NCBI GenBank assembly: GCA_009746045.1
Contig: RPFO01000041.1
Span: 3,577,454-3,641,453 of the forward strand
DNA from: Mesostigma viride
Lineage: Eukaryota; Streptophyta; Mesostigmatophyceae; Mesostigmatales; Mesostigmataceae
DNA length: 64,000 nt
Reading direction: 5' to 3'
Shown here piece by piece: positions 33,033-43,500 of the stretch; within the stretch, counting starts at the first letter, position 1; each line of letters opens with the position of its first letter. The position numbers and the translations under genes were made by a program. The notes beneath the pieces are model-generated. The model was not told the origin of the DNA. It made no database searches and saw only the letters and a program-made list of their open reading frames with translations.

Positions 33033-34518
33033 TATGAGAAATAACTGGAAGCAGCTTTCTAATCGTCCCCCACGAGTCGCGGTCTAATAAGAAGTCTTCC
33101 CCGTGAATGGCATTAATGGTTAATGTACTGCATTTGCCTGATGATGACACATAATTTCATCAAAGATCCTCGTAAGACCTTGCCCACGAAACGTCACCAA
33201 ATTTATGTTCTACAATACCATGCAATCATAAGTTTTGGAACTGCCGACTTGGAAACGTTGAGGACGGAATGTAGAAGAAATTCCTATGTTAAGCAACGGC
33301 GTTTGCTGTGGGTATAATATCTCAATATCTGCGCGGCATGTTCCACGGGTACATTGGCAACCTTTGGCACATGCTGCCGGAAGATGACGTAAAACATTTA
33401 TCTCGTGCAGTCGGGCTGTAGTGCGACGCCACGGGGAAATTGACATTATTTTTGTGTGCCCTTTTTGCCGGGTATTGAGGAGTGAAATACAAAATCATTC
33501 TGGCACTCCATTTCCCTGCTGCATCTCACCCCGTACACTCCACAGTAGAGGGGGCTGAGCAGCCTGAGCTACAGTCATTCCCCCGTTAAGTTACGATCGC
33601 CGCAAAATTCTGGACGTCGTAACTTAAAGCGGGAACGTAACTTCACGCGGGCAGGTAACTTTTTAGTGGTAGAACTAGGCTACTGTAGCAGCCCACCCCC
33701 GCCTCCTCTGACGGACTTCTATACGGCAATCGACAGCTCTCGCCAATCCCGATCCAGCTGCAGCGTCGAAGTTCGCCCGAAGTCCATTTTTCCGGCCAGA
33801 TATTTACGGAAAGGTGGGAGCTGAGGTTTACGCCGCCAAAATCTTGGCGTCGTGACTTAACGCGGGAACGTAACCTTAAGAATCGTAACTTAACACGGGA
33901 ATGACTGTACATAGAAGCCATACAGTAATACAGTACAGTGTACTGTGCAGTAGCAGCTGTACTGTACTGTGCAGAGCAGCTTAGTTCAGCAGTGTCCATT
34001 GGCAGACTGCGGCAGATATACACGAACGCCTTTTCTGACTACTAGAGCTATTTGGCAGGGATTGAGCTTAGCGCCGACGACACGCCTGCGCAGCTGCGCT
34101 GGCACGGTCTCAGAGCTGTTCGGTGGCACGCGCGTTGGAATTGCTGCCCTCGCTCCTTCAAGCCATATAAAGTGTGCGTGGTTTACAAACAGGTTGCAAC
34201 TTGCGAGCATATGCAGCCTCAGTTATTTGGAAACGAGGGCGACGTTGATTACCGCGCATACTTGCTTATAATTAACATAAAGACTACAGAGACGCTTGGT
34301 TTGCGAGGAAGGTCTCCCTTATAGTAACTCGGCTCGGTTTTACGTAGTCCTGTCTAGGTGCTACAACGATGGGGATACCTCATTCAGGAAATAAAGACTC
34401 GAGTTTATTACGAAAGGATACGGTTTTTTGCTCAAATTAAGATCGGATATTGTGAATAATTTGCCGTGGGTGATCAGCCACTTTATTGATTGCCTGGCAG
34501 ATCCTTGTTAGTTAATTA
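33033..34518. promoter_or_regulatory. Divergent promoter interval between GNA1 and the J-protein gene
   Basis: 1.5 kb between two start codons pointing away from each other. It contains a pogo-like MITE (33572-33907) and a run of CTGTACTGT-type repeats near 33920-33980. No TATA box or start site can be assigned with confidence. Confidence 0.5.
33572..33907. mobile_element. Pogo-like MITE in the divergent promoter
   Basis: The ends read CAGTCATTCCCCCGTTAAGT and its near-perfect complement (24 of 26 positions), flanked by TA on both sides (33570-33571, 33908-33909), as in Tc1/mariner-pogo elements. The motif CGTAACTTAA..GCGGGAACG repeats internally. At 336 bp it has no ORF. Confidence 0.8.
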
Positions 34519-37500
34519 ATGGAGTCTAACAAGGACGAAGCAATTAGGTGTTATGGCATAGCTCTAGAGGCGTTTCAAGCAGCAGACCTTGAAAAGGCCG
34601 AAAGGTTTGCGTTGAAGTCCAAGAAGCTTTTCCCAGGGTTACACCAGGTAATGGCGAGGGTCGGCCACCAGAAACCGCTGCTTCTTTTGAACCCAAAATG
34701 GTTGCTGTCGGCTGGGATTCAGTTTGTCGTCCGCGGAATGGTGGATGTGCACTCAGCCTACCTGGTAGAGCATGTGGCAAATTTGTGATGTGCGGCTGTG
34801 TCCCAACAGGTAGACAAGCTCTTGGTGAAGATCGCCGCCGCAGGAAACACCGACGATGCCTCCACCAGCACCGCCGGGCAACGGGACGAGCCCCCACGCA
34901 GCGCAGACACGTCAGAAGCTCAGTCCAGAGGGACATACGAACAGCGTGATGGACCCAGCCGGAGCACAGAAGGATCCTCAGCTGCTCCCTCCATGGGTGC
35001 TCATGGCCCAAACCTCAGGCATCGCCATAAGGTAAGTGCATCCTGCTTGCCTTGGATGAAGTCAACTGGCAGGTACACTCATGTTTTCGATGGCGTCTTA
35101 TTCCAAAGGCCTTGCTTGTGCATGCTTGAAGGCGTCGCATCACATAGGCACTCTTGTACTTCTGGACCCTTGTGTCCATGGAAAGATTGCTGATGTGAAT
35201 TCCTATGTTGCATACCATGGCACTCACGCAATAAAGGCAAACTTGGTTCCAAGCTACCAAGAAACTAGCAACGTCTAGTAGAGGGGCTTCTTATCCCTTG
35301 TAAGACTAGTAAATTTCGCGCAAGGATGACACAAATGTTTTGTGGATTTGCATGACGTGCAATGGAGAAGGCGTGATGTTCTCATGTTGTTGTCCGTGAT
35401 GGACACAAGATATAAAGCCTTGCAAACCAAGGATGGCGTGGAGGTTGCCATCCCTGACATGTGGTGGTGGTGGCAAACACGGTCGTGTTGTCAGCTCTCT
35501 TGTGGGCGTGACCATTGCCATAAGGATGGTCATCATCTTTGTTGCCATGGTGGTTGATGTTGTGTGGCCAGTCCCCATATGTACTCCGGAAATAGATTAA
35601 GGCAGCTGCCTGGTGTAACTGGAGAAGGGATTTGATTTCCATTAACGGATGGGGCGATTACGTTGGCAAAGTGCTGTTTTTTCGCAAATAGATTGATTGT
35701 AGGCCCATACTAATAGATTCATTCCCACGTCATCGATGAATGCGGCTCCATGTTAGCCCCCCATCACCCCACACTGCTTTACATCCCTCCCCCTCTCACC
35801 CAGGTATTACCCGCATCATCCTACCCGGACATGCCTCATGCATTCGTGCACGCGCATGCAAGTACTTCTCACTTACCTATCCCTATCACCTGCCTCCCCA
35901 CTTAATCCTATTACTCCCCCCGCTTTCCCCCCAGGCCACCCCCGAGCAGGACGAGCTGGTCACTCGCGTTCTCAAGTGCAAGGACTACTACGAGATGCTG
36001 GGCGTGGGCAAGGACGCGTCCGATGACGACATCAAGAAGGCCTACCGCAAGGTGAGGGGCAGGGGGCTATAAATAGTATACTGCAGGGTGAGGGGGGGGG
36101 GAGTACAGGGATGCTTCTAGTGCAGAGATGCTGCGCGCATGGGGATGGTACTACTCAGTGTTTTTGCTAAGGGGCCGCGCGCGGTCATGTGTGACCGCTG
36201 ACCGCCGGATTTCGGAGCCCGCTGTCACACATGACCGCCGGATTTTGGTGGCTGCAGTCACACATGACCGCGGGATTTTGGTGACCGCGGTCACAGGCAG
36301 GCTGCGGTCACAGGTCTAGTCTTGTGACCGTAGGTCTGGCAGCAGGTAGTGGGTCCATCGGCCGGTCAGTGGTCTGTCAGATAACTTCGAGCTGTACAGG
36401 TTTCGTCAGAATCAGATTTTAGAATCGTTTACTCAACAAGGTATTTAGAACCACTAAAAGACGTCAGTTAGAAATTCGGCTCTAGTGAATTTTCAGTTCT
36501 GAAGCAGACAGCAGCGACGTTCCTACCTTGACTTGAGTTGACCTTAGGGCTTGCACGTAATCCTGATTTAATGAATTCCCTGCGTTCTTGACAATGCGTG
36601 AAGTCATTGATGGCTGGCGACATCGAAAACATTATGCTCGTTCTCTAGACTGGCGGGGGATCAGCAGCGTGATAATGGCTATGAAAAACGGAACAAAGTA
36701 ACAAGCTTTTAGCTTTATGTCTAGGTAGCGCCATGCTATAATGGGTGGGGACTGAGATTGCCCTAGCGTTAAATACGAACATGTCGGGTAACGACAAGCG
36801 AACATGGCCAGGAAGAATGAAAAAAGGTCTAGTTTAGGAGTGGCCTCGGCCTCAGGCAGAGCTAAGGGCGTAGGTTTATTATCGTGGCTCATTCCACGAA
36901 AGTCATCAGGCACAGCTGGCCGCAGCCCTCCTGACAACTCCATGCCCGAAGCAAGGCCTGATTCGGCGCCATCGTCAGGCAACTTGCAGCCGCCTGGGAA
37001 TGTGAATAGTGTCGGAGCTAGTCGCCGTTTGGAATCTAACGAGACGAACAGGGGGAAAAGGCCTGGGGCGAGTGGAAATGACGACTCTTCTGAGTCTGCC
37101 GAGTCTCAATCACGTTCGCATTCCGACGATGACCCGAGATCTGGGGGCGGAAAGCGTCGCCATAGATCGTCTGATTCTTCATGTATGCTATTGTTTTATG
37201 TTGCATTTTCAGTCAAGCAGGTAGGATTGAGTTTTTCAACCTCCCTAGCCGTTGGACCATGCCCCATGGCCCAAGTGGCCAAGTCACAACCCAAAGGTGT
37301 AATCATTGATGTGTATTGAGTATTATGAATGCGCCATTAGGGTCATCAAGTTTGTGTTTATGCCCAAGGCTTAAGGCCCAAGGGTAATCTAATTTTGTTG
37401 ATGCAAGAATTCCACATAAGAACAAACCACTAAGTTGTTATGTAAGTAGACTAAGGCCAAAGTGCCTATAACCCCCCCCCGGGCCCCCCACAAGCCTAGG

Positions 37501-40500
37501 CTGTGGCATTCAAGCGTATAACACATCACACACAGTGCTCGCAACAAAGCTATGTAAGGTCATGCGCGACCGCGGGATTTTGGTGGCCGAGGTCACCCGC
37601 GACCGCAGCCCAAAAACCCTTAGCAAAAACACTGGTATTACTGCAGACGTGCCACCGCATCGGTGTATGGTAGGGATGCTGCACACCTGACGTCCAGTAA
37701 GGACTGCCTGCGTCAGGTGTGGCTTAGAACACACCCCACCAGGTGTCCTCCTTGCCTTTGGTGAACCTTACCACGAGTCCCTGTCCTGGAGCGCCAGCGA
37801 GGCGTGTGCCGTCGAGCAAGAGTCATGGGGGCGGCCGGCCCTGCCTCCCTCCGGGTCTCCTTGGGGGTACCTTCCGTGTACAGTTCCGTGTGCGCCTGTG
37901 CGGCGGCTGGCATGCAAGGATGCTGTGTTGGTGCTGCCACATGAACGTTTTGAACGCATATCAGGTGTACATATATGAATGCCAAAGGTCCCGCAGCATG
38001 CATTGTGCATGCGGCCTTGTGTGCACACTGCCATGGTTCACCACTGCTGCTGTGATGTGACGACGTTGGGAATTCGCCTTCTTTTTGGGGGGTCTGTTTC
38101 TGATTTTTGACAACTTTCACGTTGATCCACGATAAAACGATTTCTGAGAATTGTTCGTGGTCCAGTCTCTCGATGCTTCTCAACGCTGTAACATTATTCA
38201 TGACACTCCTGGGCTCCGCCCTTGCACATAGTCATCATACACGCAACCATCCTATGACTGCCATGCATCCTATGACTGCCATGTTGGATACTAAACATCA
38301 CGACGGTCCTACGAAACAACCCGTGGCGCGCTCCCCTGTGGCCCCAACGCTGTTGTCTGCCCCTCGCTCCCTCGCTCGCCCGCTGCCAGCTGGCGCTGAA
38401 GCTGCACCCTGACAAGAACAAGGCAAATGGTGCCGAGGACGCCTTCAAGGGTGAGCAACAGGGGGTGGTGGACAGGGTGGGGCGGCAGGGGCATGCGTGG
38501 CAAGGTCGGCCTATACTCGGTTGGGCCTGGAGGTGTTCAGGTGTCGGAGCTTTGATGATGGCCAACAGTTCACAATCTCGTGCTTGGTTTGGGGAAGGGG
38601 TGGTGCTTGACTGGCCTGGTCAATATCACAGGGGTGGGGGAAGTCTGTGCCCGATGTTTACAATGTACATGTGGGCGTGGGTAGCGTGAGTTGTGCTGTT
38701 GGTGGATGAAGGGACAGCAGGTCGCATGATGATGTGTTTTGCTTGGCTTTCACCCTTATTGTGGTCTTTCCTTATCCTTACCCCCCCCTTCTCCCCTTTG
38801 CACCCACAGATTGCCGGATTGTTAGCCTGTCCGTTTAGCTAGCGCGCCCGAGTGCAGCTGTGGCATGCCTTAGGCATGAAGGAGACTGGGGGTCTCTGCC
38901 CTTTCTCCTGTTGTGCACACACAGGGATTAAAAGCACTTCGGTGCTCCGTGACTCCCCAACGGGAGCACGTGTTTTATTAATTAATTAAATCTCCCCCCC
39001 CCTTCCCCCCCCTTCCTCCCCCTTCCTCCCCCTCCTTCCCTCATCTGGGCAAGTACCTTGTCCTCCCGTCTCTACGGCACCAGCAGCCTTGACTCACTAC
39101 ACTCACCGGTACACCAGTCGTCCCTGGCTGCTTCTGCGTGGCCACGTATGCTCATGCCCGTACCTGTGCCGTTGGTTCGATCATCCTCCCCATGCTTTGT
39201 GCGCGTGCGTGCGTGGTTGTGCGCGCGTGCCTGCGTGGTCGTGTCCGTGCGTGCCTGCCTTCACTCGCGACGCTCGCCTTCGACATCATGACTCGTGTTT
39301 GCGCCACCTTCCACCCCACGCCTAGTGCTCACCGCCGCCGCGCTAACGTCCACACATACATGATGTGCTGCGCTCGCATGCTGCCCCTCCCTGGCTGCCG
39401 GTACCCTCCCCTTCGTAAACCTGCTATACCGGCACTATTGTGCCTCTTCCCCTTGCCCTATACCTGCTCTCTACCCGCTCTATACCTGCCACGCTCCTGC
39501 CACCATGCCCCCCCCGCCCCCAGCCGTCTCGCGCGCGTTCAGCTGCCTGACGGACGCAGACAAGCGGCGGCACTACGACCACACGGGGCATGAAGACGCG
39601 GCCGCAGCCAACGTGGCGGCAGCCAACAGTGGGACACGGCGGCAGCAGACGGCCTACTACGAGGACATTGACCCGAATGACATCTTCAATGCGTTCTTCT
39701 TCGGCGTGCCGCCGCAAGGAAGTAAGTGGTGGAGTGTGCTGGCGTGTGCACTGGTTTGCGCGTGTGCTATCGTGTGCGTGTGCCCTGGTTTGTGCACGTG
39801 CTGGCATGTGCGTTGACCCCATCGTGGCGCCGCAAGGAAGTAGGTGCCACCAAGCGTGCTCATGAGTGTGTCTACTGGTTTACCATCAGCTCTTCCTCCT
39901 CTGCCACGTCTGACAGTGGAGTGTGATACAATTTTATCCTGTGAGGTGAGCACTTGTGCACATGTCCAGTGTCATTGTGTTTCACATGCACAGTCTTGCC
40001 TGTGCTGGAAAACTTGAGGATAGTGGCTGGGCCTAACCATGTCCCAACCTTCCCTAGCCCTGACTCCTTATAGAAGAGAACTATGTCCCCTTCCTTGAAG
40101 GAGGGGCGTGGATGCTTGGCATCCTTGGCTGCCAATCTGCTGGCAGCGTGGGCACGCTGTGCATTGTACACAGCTAGTACCTCAGGTGGGTATATTCCAG
40201 CCTGTAACCCATCTGGTGTGATAATACCATAGGGTGTCTGCAGGAGTGGTCGTCTATTGAGTATCTGGCATATCTTAGTAGCCCACAGTGCCCTATCAGC
40301 GTATGACCCCCTGTCAGCGAATAGGTTCTCACCTTCTTTGGCTACCAAGGTTTTAATAGACCTAATTGCCCTCTCAATGATACCTTGTCTCTCATGATCT
40401 TCTAGCCCAGCCAGGTCTATAGCTTCACAGCCCTCTGCACCAGCAAGGCAACTGAATTGCTGATCTAACAGCAGTGCTTCTACTGGGTAGTACCTGGCTT

Positions 40501-43500
40501 GTGCTATGAATATAGCTCTGTGCAACTGAGACTTGTCCATACCAGGGAGAGGTTCTATTGCTGTGTACCTGGACCATGCGTCCTTTAAAGCCAGATAGGG
40601 CTGTCCCTTGATATGGAACACATCCCCGACCACTCTGCCCTTGCACTTGGGTGGTGTAGCTACATGCCACTTGGGTGGTTTGGGTGCATACATTTGACAG
40701 TGCTGACAGTGTTTTCTGATCAGCTGACATGCCTTCCTGAGTGCCGTACCCCCCAATGCAGCTGCTACCACCTCTGCACATACCTCATGACCATACAGTA
40801 AGTGCAGTTGCAATGCCAGCTGCTCATAACTGATGTTACTAAGAGCTTGGGTCATGACCCTGGACACCTTGGGTATCAAGGAGGTGAACCTGGGTTCACT
40901 ATCAGAGGTTTCTGTGTAATACTTCAACACTTTGCCAGCCTTGCTTACAGCCTTGACAGCTGAGCATGAAGGTGGAGAGTGTGAGGTAACAGAATTAACT
41001 TGACATCCTGTCAACACCCTCCCATCCTGTGTCCCTGCCTGGGCAGTGGAGCTGGATATTGGGTGGTGTAGGGGACACGACTCATCATGACACATGTGAG
41101 GGTGTGAGGACTTACATTTGGGGGGCTGCCACGGATCCTTGGTGCACTTGGCGGGGTCCCCGTGAGGCGGTCCCATGCACTTGTGGCAGAGCACCTCCAG
41201 GTCGCCCAAGTGCTCCCTGTGTTTGTGGCACTTGTCCTTGATGTGGCCACGACGCCCACAACGCACACATTTCAAATCCTTCTTCGGGTTGGAGGACCCA
41301 GCCCCAGAAGTCTTGTTAGTATTCCCCCCTGGGGGGGATGACCTACCCTTCCCCTTCCCCTGCCCCTTGCCCTCGCCCTCGCCCTCGCCCTCGCCCTCGC
41401 CCTCGCCCTCGCCCTCGCCCTCGCCCTCGCCCTCGCCCTCGCCCTCGCCCTCGCCCTCGCCCTCGCCCTCGCCCTCGCCCTCGCCCTCGCCCTCGCCCTC
41501 GCCCTCGCCCTCGCCCTCGCCCTCGCCCTCGCCCTCGCCCTCGCCCTCGCCCTCGCCCTCGCCCTCGCCCTCGCCCTTGCTAAGGCTCTTAGCAAACTGA
41601 CTCATGAGAGTCTTCACCTCAGCTAGCGTCACAGGACGCTTGTCCTTGGCCTTCCTGGCCTTACCCTCCTCATTTGACTCCTCCCCCCGGGTCCGCTTGA
41701 CAGCAGGGGGGGAAGAGGTGGAGGGAGGGGGGGCTGAGTCCTGGCACAGTGGACCCAAGGCTAGCTTAACATAATCGAGAGCCTCTTTCATCGTCTCCCA
41801 ATGAGTAGCCTGGCCTGTGGTGATCATGGCAAAGGTGTTACGATCAAGGTTAAGCTTCTCTAGCAGGGAATGCACAAGCCACTTGTGATCTAGCTTGCTA
41901 ACCTCGGGTGGGCTTTCACTGCAAGTTCCCACTTCTTGATCTCTGCTACATAGTTCTGAGTTTCTACCTTATAGGTTTTCACCCAGTTGAACGCAGAGTA
42001 CATGTCGACAGTGGTGGGAGCAGCCAGCAGGTCATGCAAGTCACGCAGAAAACTCTCCCATGGCTCCCTACCCTGGGTATCCTGCCACCTGGGGCACCTT
42101 TGCTGATATATGGACACCAAGTGCTGGATGGAGGGATTGGATTGGTGGAAGAAGTCCCCCTGCATGAGTGCCCCAAACCAGTTTTTGACATTCAGCTCCT
42201 CCCTAGCTAGCTTAAGAGAAAGGAGAAGCTGAGCACCCTGCTGCCTAGTGTGCCCTTCTGGCAGCCCCCTCACCAAAATCCTGTCAATTGGCCTATGCTC
42301 ATTATAAACTGGCCAATCCTGAGAGGGTGAAGAAGGAGATGGAGAAGAAGACCTGCGTGGGGATGTAGCAGCATTGGCAGTGGTTGGGATGCTAGGTGAA
42401 ACCTGTGAGGGCCTGCTACGCGTGGCTGGCTGCACTGGGGTGTTATGTGCCTGCACAACATGTGCTGGTGAATATGGTGTGTCCATGCCCCCCTGCACAC
42501 CCTGACTCTGTGCCTGCCTCTTGCGTGCCCTAGCTGCCTCCCATTGCTCAAAGGTGGGGCAGAGAGAAACATCACTATCCTCACTGCTAGATGAACTTGA
42601 CTGCCGCGCTTCCCCCCCCCGCTGGCTACCCGTCTGTACACGCAACCAAGTGGGGAGATACGTACCTGCCTCCTCCAAGCACACCCGGTGCAACTGCTGC
42701 ACCATCTCCACCATCGTGGCCAGATTCACCCTGATCTTCTTGCCTCGCAGCAAGGTCTGCAGGGCTGGAAGAAGTGCCTGGCACATCCTCCTGGTCATCT
42801 GCTCGAGCGAGGGTTGATCGAGCAGGTGATACATGACCGCACACAACAAGCTGGCATTTTCAGCCAACTTGTCGTCCAGCCTTTCGCTGGCCACCCCTTG
42901 GATGCCCTGGGCGCAGCGCTGGACTGCACGCCAAAGGGCTGGATCACGGAGCGAGACGACGTCATCCCCAGGGATGCGTGCCTCGGCTGTCTCCATTTCC
43001 ACGTCCTCCTCCCCTGGGGGAGATGGACGATCCCTTGCCACAGCCTGGGCCGTGGCAGGTCCCTTGCCCTTGCTGGGGGCTTGGGACTGCGATGGGGGTG
43101 CCGGAGCACCCGCCTTCGCGGGGGGGTGGGTGTTGATGGCGTCGGTGTTGTCGGCGGATGCCGACGGTTCCGACTCAGCGGCGGGGGTGCCGTGGGGAGG
43201 CGACTGGCGCTTGACCTCCGCCCGCCCGGGTGTCGCTGTCGCTGCCCCTGCCGGGGTAGACGGGGCGCCCACGGGTGCCGCTGTCTTCGATGCCGCGGCC
43301 GGCAGGGTCGCTGCCGATGCCGGTGGCGACGCCGTTGCTGCCGCCTGCTGCGACGCCGTCGACGTCGCTGCCGAGCCCGGGGATGCCGTGGCAGGTCCCC
43401 AGCCAACTGGCACGACACTTGGCATCCTGGGCAGCTCCTCTGCCGGCTTGGGTGGCCTGGCCACCACCGTGGCAGCTGCCACCTGGCGCGCCTCAGAATA

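Noticed and set aside
41272-41600. Long Arg-Ala, Pro-Arg and Ser-Pro ORFs
   Set aside because: These are other frames of the CCTCGC hexamer; only the minus-strand Gly-Glu frame continues into recognisable domains.
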